Both the position numbers and the translations under genes were made by a program. 49,711 nucleotides of DNA from Bacillota bacterium (GTDB lineage Bacteria > Bacillota > Sulfobacillia > Sulfobacillales > Sulfobacillaceae): the NCBI GenBank assembly GCA_021797675.1, contig JAJZZH010000041.1:1-49711 (forward strand). The letters run 5' to 3'. Below are positions 1 to 7,425 of this stretch, piece after piece (position 1 is the first letter of the stretch; every line of letters begins with the position of its first letter). The notes under the pieces were generated by a model. That model did no database searches and was not told the DNA's origin. It saw only the letters and a program-made list of their open reading frames with translations.

Positions 1-126
1 TCGTGGAGAACTGTGTAACTGAGAGCTCGGATGGTGTAGCCGTCTCGCAAGAGGCGGTGAGAGCCGGGAAAAGGTTGCCGGAATTCGCAAACAGAACCCC
101 CCGGCTTTAGCCGTGGGGAGGTTCAG
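1..126 (+). mobile_element. Right end of an IS200/IS605-family (TnpB) element
   Basis: The stretch ends in a C-rich hairpin (about 96-117: CGGC, loop TTTA, GCCG, flanked by CCCC and GGGG) followed by GGTTCAG. This layout is typical of the 3' end of IS605-type elements, where the last part of tnpB also encodes the scaffold of the guide (omega/re) RNA. If so, the element boundary lies near 126 and the bases just after it would supply the RNA guide. Only the terminal ~126 bases are in the window, so the element's size and integrity cannot be judged. Confidence 0.6.
3..110 (+). CDS. tnpB: C-terminal end of TnpB-like RNA-guided nuclease (partial)
   Basis: Of the three plus frames only this one stays open from the window edge; it ends at the TAG at 108-110, inside the terminal hairpin. 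It encodes about 35 residues that are polar and rich in E, R and S, with no zinc-finger or RuvC motif, as expected for the variable tail after the TnpB catalytic core. The assignment rests mainly on position: a stop inside an IS605-type right-end hairpin. The catalytic part lies outside the window. Product identity is an inference from context. Confidence 0.45.
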   Translation: MENCVTESSDGVAVSQEAVRAGKRLPEFANRTPRL

Positions 127-567
127 TATCAGTTGGTGTTCCGACGCTCCTACAGCCTGCATCGACCGAAGTCTCTCACCGGAAGGGGTTCTCGTGAGGA
201 CCTGTTTTATCACGACGTTGGGGTACCACCACCGATAATATTTCAAAAGATGTCGCAAGCGGTGACGGTCACCAGCGATCGGTCAAAAATTGCGGTCCCG
301 ATCAACGGCGTCGAGTTGCAGTGGGTGCCCACGGTTGCGGCGGCCAATGCGTCTCTAGATGCCATCCGTCAAATTGAACTAACCTTACGGCATTCGATGC
401 CGTGGTTCGACCATTACGAGGTAATGATGAACGCTGATCACTGGACGACCCAGGATGCGGTCCTCCAGCTGTCCCTGCAGCCTGGGGAAAATGCTATTAC
501 CGTGCTACCGGTTAACGATTATGGTCGCGTTGGCGAGCAGGCAGTGTTGCGCCTGTGGGTAAATTAG
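127..567 (+). pseudogene. 3' fragment of a gene truncated by the IS605-type end
   Basis: An open frame starts directly at the transposon boundary and runs 144 residues from the first usable start (TTG at 133). No ribosome-binding site precedes it, so it is best read as the 3' end of a longer gene interrupted by the element. The C-terminal ~85 residues look like a beta-rich, Ig-like module: alternating hydrophobic residues and a segment reading SLQPGENAITVLPV, which resembles the strand-loop-strand ends of extracellular add-on domains. I recognise no enzyme motif and cannot name the original protein. Confidence 0.4.
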
Positions 568-568
568 G

Positions 569-720
569 TCGCGGCACGGATTTGCGGAGCGCGTGGGCGT
601 GAAGCAAAGCTTTCTGTCTCGATGGGAAAATGGCGAGCAGAATCTGACGATTGAAACGGTACGGGGAAACCGATGCTGTCCATCTTCTGCTGGGGATCCA
701 TCCGGCAGCCATCTCTTTGC
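569..720 (+). pseudogene. Decayed XRE-family helix-turn-helix regulator
   Basis: Read from 569 the frame gives GFAERVGVKQSFLSRWENGEQ, a clear Cro/C1 (XRE) recognition-helix region with the SxWExG signature. The sequence continues with LTIETV, then the homology moves to another frame (about 660-715) that reads ETDAVHLLLGIHP. The helix-turn-helix is therefore broken by a frameshift and lacks its N-terminal helix. From 720 to 1102 I see no further gene; the open frames there have no ribosome-binding site or recognisable motif. Confidence 0.5.
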
Positions 721-1062
721 CTTGATCAATCCTCTCCAGTCCTCCGGTTCGCGTCGCATGCGGAATCGGTTCGCGACTTCCTTGCGAGAGTTCTCCTGGA
801 AACCGTACTTCTGGCACCGCGCCTAGTACGTCGGGAGTGTCGGCGGAGCATCCTTCAAGGCGGTGAAACGCTAGGTCGAGGCCCAAGGAACGAAAGCAAC
901 ACCCAGCAAGGCGGCCACAGGCCGTCGCCCAGACCCCCTCTTGGCTTGCGCCTAAGAAGGGGAATGGCGGGCATGATGTTCAACAGCCAACGCTAAGACG
1001 CACCGAGGAATTCGTGCGCATGTCACGAAAATCGTGCGTAGAATCTTGACTTGCTATATCAT

Positions 1063-1074
1063 GAAATCAATTTC
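1063..1074 (+). promoter_or_regulatory. Candidate operator upstream of the winged-helix gene
   Basis: GAAAT-ca-ATTTC forms a 12-bp dyad just downstream of a TTGACT box (1046-1051) and 29 bases before the start codon of the small regulator. Its position suits an autoregulatory site. The matching -10 box is weak, so the promoter itself is only tentative. Confidence 0.3.
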
Positions 1075-1102
1075 GTATTAGCAGGGAGGGGAGGCCGTCA
1101 CC

Positions 1103-1387
1103 ATGTCGCAGTGGACGTTTCTCACGAATCACGCGCAGGTTCTTCTGTGCATTGCGCGTAATGGCGGTCGCATGACGGCGCGGGAAATCGCCGGAATCGT
1201 CGGCATTACCGAACGTGCCGTTCAGCGTATTTTGGGTGATCTTGAGGAGGTGGGATATATCAGCCGGTTTCGGGACGGGCGGCAAAACCGATACGAGATT
1301 CACCCGGACCTGCCCATGCGTCACCCCCTGCAACGCGGGCGGGCGATCAAGGACCTGCTGGAATTATTGACGCTACCCGATCGGTAA
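1103..1387 (+). CDS. Small winged-helix transcriptional regulator
   Basis: This 94-residue protein is essentially one winged helix-turn-helix. Residues 10-60 hold two helices around REIAGIVGITERAVQRILGDL, followed by a wing (VGYISRFRDGRQNRYEI), the arrangement of MarR/ArsR-type HTH domains. There is no ligand or metal-binding extension and no Cys pair, so it is not an obvious metal sensor. ATG at 1103 is preceded by a strong GGGAGGGGAGG (1084-1094). The gene stands alone and points towards nusA across a 450-bp gap. It may regulate itself through the dyad just upstream. Its target is unknown. Confidence 0.75.
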   Translation: MSQWTFLTNHAQVLLCIARNGGRMTAREIAGIVGITERAVQRILGDLEEVGYISRFRDGRQNRYEIHPDLPMRHPLQRGRAIKDLLELLTLPDR

Positions 1388-1651
1388 ACCACAGCGCATT
1401 TTGTCTCGGGTGCACCTGAATTAGCGTGTTGGCAATTACAGCGCTCGCTTGCCTCAAATGTGAGACTAGCCGGTCTCGCGGCCAAGCCACGCCCTCGGTA
1501 CACCGGAGCGCGCATCCGCGGGTCGTGCCAGCACTGGGGTTCCAAAGGATGCACAACGCCTGAAGCCGAACACTTCCCAATTTTTAAGAAGGCCCTCTCA
1601 ATAAACATCGTATAGAAGCTTCATGCTTGAGCACGCGGTAAGGTTCGTGCG

Positions 1652-1680
1652 TTGTGAGAGCTGTCGAGATGTGGTAACAT
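1652..1680 (+). promoter_or_regulatory. Likely vegetative promoter of the nusA-infB operon
   Basis: TTGTGA (1652-1657) and TAACAT (1675-1680) are separated by exactly 17 bp, about 165 bp before nusA. No better sigma-A-type pair was seen in the 1388-1843 gap. That gap holds no convincing gene; in particular rimP, the usual first gene of this operon, is absent. Confidence 0.5.
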
Positions 1681-1769
1681 TAAGCCGTTGTCTTTTTCGG
1701 GTTTTGAGCGTGTCATTGGTGTATCGCGACCCGGTCGGTGACCAGGCCTGCCTGCCGCGCTCGGATTCG

Positions 1770-1797
1770 GAGTGGGGGGATTGAGGCCCACTCTTTT
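1770..1797 (+). terminator. Hairpin plus T-run in the nusA leader (candidate attenuator)
   Basis: GAGTGGG (1770-1776) pairs perfectly with CCCACTC (1787-1793) across a 10-nt loop and is followed by TTTT. It lies between the candidate promoter and nusA, 47 nt before the start codon. Because it sits upstream of the operon it looks like an attenuator rather than a true end. NusA itself modulates such sites in other bacteria, so autoregulation is a reasonable inference. Confidence 0.45.
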
Positions 1798-1843
1798 CGC
1801 TTGAGATGGGCAAACGGGCGTTTGGCGACGAGGGGGATCTCGG

Positions 1844-2890
1844 ATGAATGACGATTTGCTGAGCGCACTTGACGACCTGGAACGGGAAAAGGGCATCGAT
1901 CAAGAAACGCTGTTTCAGGCCATTGAGTCGGCGCTAATTTCGGCCTACCGTCGAAATTTTGGGTCGGTCCAAAACGTGCGGGTGGGCATCGATCGGAAGT
2001 CGGGACAGACCCATGTCTATGCTCAAAAGACGGTTGCCGATCCGGTTACCGACCATCGGATTGAAGTTTCTGAGGAGGAAGCGCGAGCCGTGCAGCTTGA
2101 TGCGCGGGTGGGGGACGTGGTGGAATGGGAGGTTACCCCGAAAAACTTTGGCCGCATTGCTGCGCAGACGGCGAAGCAGGTGATCGTACAAAGGATCCGG
2201 GAAGCCGAACGTGGCCTGATCTACGAAGAATATTCGCACTTGGCCGGAGACTTGGTCTCGGGGATCGTGCACCGCGGAGAGCGCGGTATAATTTTCGTCG
2301 ATCTCGGTCGAACGGAAGCCATCATGATGCCCGGTGAACCCACGCCGTCGGAGGGGCTGCGACCTGGGGAACGTGTCAAATTCTATGTCGTAGAGGTGAA
2401 AAAGACCACCAAGGGGCCTCAAATCTACCTATCGCGCAGTCACCCCGGACTGATTAAGCGCTTGTTCGAGTTGGAGGTCCCCGAGATTCACGACGGCGTG
2501 GTAGAAATCAAGGCCGTTGCCCGCGAGGCGGGAGCGCGAACCAAGATCTCGGTGTGGGCGGAGGATGAAAACGTGGATCCCATCGGTGCCTGTGTGGGGC
2601 CTAACGGGTCGCGCGTAAAGTCGATCGTGCAGGAGCTGCGGGGAGAAAAACTCGATATTATCCGTTGGGACCCCGACCCCGTGGTTCTGGTGGCGAATGC
2701 CCTATCTCCGGCACGGGTAACGGACGTGCAAATCGACACGTTGAGCCGCCAGGCGCGGGTGATCGTGCCGGACAACCAATTGTCCTTGGGCATCGGTAAA
2801 GAAGGGCAGAACGCGCGGTTGGCCGCGAAGCTAACGGGATGGAAGGTTGACATCCGCTCGGAGTCGCAGGTTGGGCACGGGAGTTGGTAG
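1844..2890 (+). CDS. nusA: Transcription termination/antitermination factor NusA
   Basis: NusA binds RNA polymerase and the nascent RNA and modulates pausing, termination and antitermination. The 348-residue protein has the standard order: N-terminal polymerase-binding domain (residues 1-125, starting MNDDLLSALDDLEREKGID), an S1 domain (about 135-200) and two KH domains (about 205-345), including GACVGPNGSRV and LGIGKEGQNARLAAKLTGW. The length matches Firmicute NusA, which lacks the C-terminal acidic repeats of enterobacteria. GAGGGGGAT lies 8 bases before ATG 1844. It is the first gene of nusA-ylxR-ylxQ-infB; ylxR follows within 3 bp. The usual upstream partner rimP is missing here. Confidence 0.97.
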   Translation: MNDDLLSALDDLEREKGIDQETLFQAIESALISAYRRNFGSVQNVRVGIDRKSGQTHVYAQKTVADPVTDHRIEVSEEEARAVQLDARVGDVVEWEVTPKNFGRIAAQTAKQVIVQRIREAERGLIYEEYSHLAGDLVSGIVHRGERGIIFVDLGRTEAIMMPGEPTPSEGLRPGERVKFYVVEVKKTTKGPQIYLSRSHPGLIKRLFELEVPEIHDGVVEIKAVAREAGARTKISVWAEDENVDPIGACVGPNGSRVKSIVQELRGEKLDIIRWDPDPVVLVANALSPARVTDVQIDTLSRQARVIVPDNQLSLGIGKEGQNARLAAKLTGWKVDIRSESQVGHGSW

Positions 2891-2893
2891 GTG

Positions 2894-3178
2894 ATGAAGA
2901 CGCGTAAGATCCCCATGCGAACGTGCGTGGCGTGCCAGGCTAAGCGCCCTAAGCGCGAATTGGTTCGAATTGTGCGAACGCCGCAGGGGGACTTGGTCCT
3001 GGACCATAAAGGCAAGGTGTCCGGCCGAGGGGCGTATGTGTGCAATCGCAAATCGTGCGTAGGCGAAGCCATCAAAACCCGCCGGCTAGAACGGGCGTTG
3101 GAGGTCATTCTCACCGACGTCATGGTGGATGCGTTGTACCGTGATGTCGAAGGGGCATCGGATGGAGACATGGCTTAA
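2894..3178 (+). CDS. ylxR: YlxR-family RNA-binding protein (DUF448)
   Basis: This 94-residue protein belongs to the YlxR family found between nusA and infB in many bacteria. Known members bind RNA, associate with RNase P in some species and can affect transcription. Visible signatures are RTCVACQAKRPKRELVRIVR near the N-terminus and SGRGAYVCNRKSCV around residues 38-52, with the conserved Cys residues and the GRGAYVC loop. ATG 2894 is used; the overlapping GTG at 2891 is possible. A GGTAGGTG stretch at the end of nusA acts as ribosome-binding site. The 3' end overlaps ylxQ by 17 bases. Confidence 0.93.
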   Translation: MKTRKIPMRTCVACQAKRPKRELVRIVRTPQGDLVLDHKGKVSGRGAYVCNRKSCVGEAIKTRRLERALEVILTDVMVDALYRDVEGASDGDMA

Positions 3179-3869
3179 TTGGTTGGGGCTCGCCCGCAAG
3201 GCTGGCGCGCTGGCCCCAGGGACGCATCAGGCAGAAATGGCGATCAAAGACGGTCGGGCGCGAGTTCTGATTATCGCCGCTGACGCGGGAGCAGCCGTAT
3301 ATCGCAAGTATCACCTGTGGGCCCAGAACTACGCAGTTCCTGTCGTTCAGGCGGGGACCAAGAGCGACCTGGGCAGAGCAATTGGAATGGGGCCGCATGC
3401 GATTCTTGCGATATCGGACCCCAAGCTGGCGGAAAGAGTACTGGCAGCAGTGCAGCCTCAACAGGGGGGGATGGAATTTGGCGGAAAAGGAAAAAGACAA
3501 GATCCGGGTGTACGAGTTAGCCAAAGAGCTCAAGCTCGACAGCAAACGGCTGATCGACCTGTTGCATCGGCTGAAAGTCGAAAACATCAAGAACCACATG
3601 AGCACGGTGGAGCCCGAGGCCGTACAGACCGTTCGCGACATCATGCAGGGCAAACTGCCGCCGGAGCCGAAACCAGAGGCTCGGATCAGCAGCCCGACGG
3701 CCGTAGCGACGCACACAAGCCCCGATCCGGCAGGAAAGGCGGCCAAGCCCGCGGCACCCGTGGCCCGGCCGGCTCCCTCGCGCCCGGCCGGAGCAAATCC
3801 GCGCCCGGCCGGAGCAAATCCGCGTCCAGCCGGAACAAATCCGCGTCCAGCCGGCGGACGTCCCGCTAG
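3162..3869 (+). CDS. ylxQ: YlxQ (L7Ae family) with a long basic extension overlapping infB
   Basis: Residues 1-105 are a complete L7Ae/L30e RNA-binding domain: LNWLGLARKAGALAPGTHQ, then RARVLIIAADAG and VPVVQAGTKSDLGRAIG. The family binds kink-turn RNA and YlxQ proteins are normally about 100 residues. No stop codon occurs at the end of the domain. The frame stays open to TGA at 3867-3869, adding about 130 residues rich in R, S, Q and H with repeats such as APGRSKSAPGRSKS. That tail is read from the infB sequence in another frame, a ~390-nt overlap. ATG 3162 lies inside the end of ylxR. The tail may be a compositional accident that is nevertheless translated, or a sequence error at the true stop. 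Confidence 0.85.
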   Translation: METWLNWLGLARKAGALAPGTHQAEMAIKDGRARVLIIAADAGAAVYRKYHLWAQNYAVPVVQAGTKSDLGRAIGMGPHAILAISDPKLAERVLAAVQPQQGGMEFGGKGKRQDPGVRVSQRAQARQQTADRPVASAESRKHQEPHEHGGARGRTDRSRHHAGQTAAGAETRGSDQQPDGRSDAHKPRSGRKGGQARGTRGPAGSLAPGRSKSAPGRSKSASSRNKSASSRRTSR

Positions 3870-6126
3870 CGCACCCGCACGACCGGCGGGATATCCCGCC
3901 CGGTCGGCAACCAGCAGCGGCGGGAGTTACGGCGGCCAAGAGCGTAGCCAGCGGCCGCAGCCGCGGCCGGACGCGGCGGGCCGTCCAGCGTCGAAACCCT
4001 ATCGCGGGGGCGATACGTACGGCCATGGGCGGAGTTCGCCAAGAGGTGCGTCGAGTCCGGGAGCGCCGCGCCCTTCTCGGCCGCCGGGACCCCCTGGTGC
4101 CAACCGTGGCCCAGGCTCCGGAAGTCGTCCGGCTTCGTCGTCGTATGCACCGGCGCGCAACCCCGCCCGCCCGCCTGGCGCGGTGGGCGGGGCGCCATCG
4201 GGTGTCAGGCCGGTCAAAGAGTCCAGCCGGCGCAACAATCCCAAGGACCGTCAACGCAACGCTCGCCCCGCCGACCGCGGCTTTCGCGATTGGGACGAGG
4301 GCTTCGGCAATAGACGGAAGTCCAGGCATCGTGCCCATAGGGGACGCAGTGAGACGGCGATGCCGCCGGTTCAGCGCCACGTGGTGATCAGTGGTCCGGT
4401 GCTGGTTAAAGACTTGGCGGACCAGTTGGGGATTAAGAGTACCGAACTGATTAAACGGCTGATCGGCCTTGGGGTGATGGCGACGGTTAACCATGAAATC
4501 GACCGTGAAACGGCCGTTATCGTGGCCACGGAACTCGGAGCCGGAGTGCAAGAGCGTGCGAGCGTCCAAGAGCGCGAGGAAATTTTGATCCAAGGCGTCG
4601 AGGATGCTCCCGAGTCTTTGAAGGAGCGGCCGCCGGTGGTTACGGTGATGGGACACGTCGACCATGGGAAAACCTCGTTGTTGGATAAGATTCGTTCGAG
4701 CCGGGTAACCCAATCGGAAGCGGGCGGCATTACCCAGCATATCGGAGCCTCGGTGATTTCGTGGAACGACCATAAAATCGTTTTTCTGGATACCCCGGGA
4801 CATGAAGCGTTTACGGCGATGCGGGCGCGCGGCGCTCAGGTGACGGATATGGCCGTCTTGGTGGTGGCGGCCGACGACGGCGTGATGCCGCAGACCGTGG
4901 AGGCGATTAACCACACCAAGGCGGCAGGAGTGCCCGTGGTGGTGGCGATTAACAAGGTTGACGTAGAAGGCGCCCAACCGGAACGGGTGAAGACGGAACT
5001 GACCCAGTATGAGCTGGTGGCCGACGACTGGGGCGGAGATATCATGATGGTTCCGGTATCTGCGCGCACCGGGGAGGGACTGGAACACCTGTTGGAGTCG
5101 ATTGTGCTTCAGGCTCAGGTTTTGGAGCTAACCGCCAATCCGGACCGTCCTGCCCAAGGTGCCATTATTGAGGCTAAGCTCGACAAAGGGCGGGGACCGG
5201 TGGCCACCGTGCTGGTAAAACGCGGAACGCTCCGGGTGGGCGACGTCTTCTTGTCGGGAACGGTCTCTGGCCGCGTGCGGGCGCTCCTCGATGACCAGGG
5301 GCAGCGAGTTGACGAGGCAGGGCCGTCGATACCGGTTGAAGTCCTCGGCTTTAACGACCTGCCCAGTGCCGGTGACGATTTTGTTATCTTAAACGACGAG
5401 CGCCAGGCCAAGGCGATCGCCGACGCCCGGGCAGAACGGACGCGCCGGGCGAGCGACCAGGTCGCCCGCGGGGTAACCCTCGACGAATTCTATCAGCGCT
5501 TGAAGGACGAGGAAATTCGGGATCTCAACCTCGTTATCAAGGCGGATGTGCACGGTTCGGCGGAGGCGTTGTCACAATCGTTGACCAAATTGTCGCAAAC
5601 GGAGGCCCGGGTGCGCATTCTGCATACCGGCGTAGGCTCGATTACGGAAACGGATGTGATGTTGGCCCAGGCGTCGGGGGCGATCATTATCGGCTTTGGC
5701 GTGGGACTGGAGTCGAAGGCGCGGCAGACCGCCGAGCGGGAAGGCGTTGACGTACGCACCTATCGCGTCATCTACGAGGTAATCGAAGACGTCGAGCGAG
5801 CCCTCAAGGGCATCTTGGCGCCGAAGTTCCAAGAGCTGGTGCTGGGCCGAGCGGAAGTGCGGGAAGTATTTCGGGTTCCCAAGGTCGGCGCGGTTGGCGG
5901 ATGCTATGTGACGGACGGCAAGGTCCTGCGCACGGCGCGCGTGCGTGTCCTGCGAGATGGCACCGTCGTTCACGAGGGCCCCATCGCCTCGTTGAAACGA
6001 TTCAAAGACGATGTGCGCGAGGTCGTTTCCGGATTTGAATGCGGAATTGGGCTGGAGAAGTTCAACGACATCAAGATTGGCGACGTCATGGAGGTGTTCA
6101 CCGAAGAAGAGGTGAAGGCCAGTTAG
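3478..6126 (+). CDS. infB: Translation initiation factor IF-2
   Basis: IF-2 is the GTPase that places initiator tRNA on the 30S subunit and promotes subunit joining. The 882-residue product has an N-terminal IF2N module (VYELAKELKLDSKRLIDLLH), a ~250-residue P/A/R/G-rich linker, a second IF2N module (about 300-350), then the G domain: GHVDHGKT near 391, DTPGHEAF near 437 and NKVD near 491. Domains II-IV follow to the C-terminus. The frame is open upstream to 3382, but TTG 3478 is chosen because a run of seven G (about 3464-3470) lies 7 bases before it and family homology begins there. The linker contains a 21-bp tandem repeat. The gene overlaps the extended ylxQ frame. Confidence 0.96.
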   Translation: MAEKEKDKIRVYELAKELKLDSKRLIDLLHRLKVENIKNHMSTVEPEAVQTVRDIMQGKLPPEPKPEARISSPTAVATHTSPDPAGKAAKPAAPVARPAPSRPAGANPRPAGANPRPAGTNPRPAGGRPASAPARPAGYPARSATSSGGSYGGQERSQRPQPRPDAAGRPASKPYRGGDTYGHGRSSPRGASSPGAPRPSRPPGPPGANRGPGSGSRPASSSYAPARNPARPPGAVGGAPSGVRPVKESSRRNNPKDRQRNARPADRGFRDWDEGFGNRRKSRHRAHRGRSETAMPPVQRHVVISGPVLVKDLADQLGIKSTELIKRLIGLGVMATVNHEIDRETAVIVATELGAGVQERASVQEREEILIQGVEDAPESLKERPPVVTVMGHVDHGKTSLLDKIRSSRVTQSEAGGITQHIGASVISWNDHKIVFLDTPGHEAFTAMRARGAQVTDMAVLVVAADDGVMPQTVEAINHTKAAGVPVVVAINKVDVEGAQPERVKTELTQYELVADDWGGDIMMVPVSARTGEGLEHLLESIVLQAQVLELTANPDRPAQGAIIEAKLDKGRGPVATVLVKRGTLRVGDVFLSGTVSGRVRALLDDQGQRVDEAGPSIPVEVLGFNDLPSAGDDFVILNDERQAKAIADARAERTRRASDQVARGVTLDEFYQRLKDEEIRDLNLVIKADVHGSAEALSQSLTKLSQTEARVRILHTGVGSITETDVMLAQASGAIIIGFGVGLESKARQTAEREGVDVRTYRVIYEVIEDVERALKGILAPKFQELVLGRAEVREVFRVPKVGAVGGCYVTDGKVLRTARVRVLRDGTVVHEGPIASLKRFKDDVREVVSGFECGIGLEKFNDIKIGDVMEVFTEEEVKAS
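3778..3855 (+). repeat. infB: 21-bp tandem repeat inside infB/ylxQ overlap
   Basis: About 3.5 copies of a 21-nt unit (core CCCGGCCGGAGCAAATCCG, with the later copies reading TCCAGCCGGAACAAATCCG). The period is a multiple of three, so both frames repeat cleanly: RPAGANP in IF-2 and GRSKSAP/SRNKSAS in the YlxQ extension. Copy number could vary between strains without breaking either protein. Confidence 0.85.
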
Positions 6127-6140
6127 GCAGGTGACCGGGA

Positions 6141-6509
6141 ATGCAGTCCACGCGGGCGGAACGCGTCGCGCAAATGATGCAGAAGGAATTGGGCACGATG
6201 ATTCAAAGGGAACTCAAGGATCCGCGGATCGGGTTTGCTAGCGTGACGCGGGTGGAGGTTAGTCGCGACTTGAGCGCGGCCAAGGTATTTATTAGCGTGC
6301 TTGGCTCGGCAGAAAATGCGGAAGACACTATGGCCGGGCTGGAGCACGCCAAGGGATTCCTTCGGGGAGAAGTGGGCCGCCGGCTACAATTGCGCCACGC
6401 ACCTGAGATCAATTTTCGCCGCGACGAGTCGATTGATCGCAGCATGGCTTTGCAGCGGCTGATGCGGCAACTGAAGGAGGACAGGAAGGATTCGGATGAT
6501 CCCTCGTAG
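6141..6509 (+). CDS. rbfA: Ribosome-binding factor A
   Basis: RbfA is a small KH-like protein needed for late 30S maturation (16S 5' end processing, cold adaptation). The 122-residue length is normal. Visible signatures are the N-terminal RAERVAQMMQKELGTMIQREL, then DPRIGFASVTRVEVSRDLSAAKVFISV and the closing PEINFRRDESID. GCAGGTGA precedes ATG 6141, 14 bp after infB. The 3' end overlaps truB by 14 bases, so the two are translationally coupled. The DHH-type nanoRNase gene often found between rbfA and truB in clostridia is absent. Confidence 0.95.
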   Translation: MQSTRAERVAQMMQKELGTMIQRELKDPRIGFASVTRVEVSRDLSAAKVFISVLGSAENAEDTMAGLEHAKGFLRGEVGRRLQLRHAPEINFRRDESIDRSMALQRLMRQLKEDRKDSDDPS

Positions 6510-7425
6510 CGAGGCGCTCAGCGGATGGCTGAATGTCAACAAGCCGTCGGGGATGACGTCGTTCGAGGTCGTGCGCCGAGTCCAACGCGTGGTTGGCCAC
6601 CGCCAAGTGGGGCACGGAGGCACGCTGGACCCCGATGCGCGGGGCGTGTTGCCGGTTGCCGTGGGTTCGGCGACGCGTCTCTTGGAGTGGTGCGATACGT
6701 CTCCGAAACGCTATCGCGCACGGATGCAGATTGGCACCTTGACCGACTCTGGTGACGGCAGCGGACGGGTCACCGCACGGTCTGGACCTCCGTTTCCGAG
6801 TCGCCAGGCGCTGCTTGCGGTAGCCCCGTGGCTCACCGGGTCGGTGGCGCAAATTCCTCCCCAGGTCTCGGCGCTGAAGCAAGGGGGCGTGCGACTCTAT
6901 CACCAGGTGCGCGAGGGACGGTCGGTGTGGCCCGCTCCCCGGCAAGTCGAGGTGCACCGGATCGACGTGTTGGGCGGAGCTGGGAATTGCTGGGACATTG
7001 AAGTGGAGGTCGGCCACGGCACCTACGTACGGGCCTTGGTCCGGGATTGGGCCGGGTTGGTGGGGCAGGCGGCCCACTTAGAAGCCTTGGAGCGCATCCA
7101 AGCTGGGGTGTTTCGACTGCCGGAAGCCATCCCGGTGGCTGACCTGGTGGACGCTTGGCCAGGCGCCCTGTGGCCGACGCCGTGGGCCCTGAATATCCCG
7201 CGGCGTCTCTTGCTGTCTGAGCATCGCCGGGCGGTGGCATCGGGCCGCCTGCTCAAAGAGTGGGCGGAGCTCTCTGGCGTCGTGGGTGAGGTAGCCTTGA
7301 TTGACGGGGGCGAGGTGGCGTGCGTGATGGTTGGCCCCCCCTGGCGTTTTCGCAAGGTGTTGTTGCGCCCGGAGACCGAAGCGAATGCCAAAGACGGGAC
7401 GGAGGCGGTCCATGGAGCGGATTGA
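6496..7425 (+). CDS. truB: tRNA pseudouridine-55 synthase
   Basis: TruB isomerises U55 in the T-loop of all elongator tRNAs. The 309-residue protein starts WLNVNKPSGMTSFEVVRRVQ and carries the catalytic motif GHGGTLDPDARGVLPV, with the catalytic Asp at residue 45. The later motifs KRYRARMQIGTLTDSGDGSG, QIPPQVSALKQGGVRLY and VGHGTYVRALVRD are all present, so the enzyme should be active. A weak PUA-like tail follows. ATG 6496 lies inside rbfA with AGGAGGACAGGAAGG just before it. The end overlaps ribF by 14 bases. Confidence 0.96.
   Translation: MIPRSEALSGWLNVNKPSGMTSFEVVRRVQRVVGHRQVGHGGTLDPDARGVLPVAVGSATRLLEWCDTSPKRYRARMQIGTLTDSGDGSGRVTARSGPPFPSRQALLAVAPWLTGSVAQIPPQVSALKQGGVRLYHQVREGRSVWPAPRQVEVHRIDVLGGAGNCWDIEVEVGHGTYVRALVRDWAGLVGQAAHLEALERIQAGVFRLPEAIPVADLVDAWPGALWPTPWALNIPRRLLLSEHRRAVASGRLLKEWAELSGVVGEVALIDGGEVACVMVGPPWRFRKVLLRPETEANAKDGTEAVHGAD

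Noticed and set aside
4000-5088. Long minus-strand frame opposite infB
   Set aside because: Antisense shadow of the infB linker and G domain; His/Arg-rich composition without motifs.
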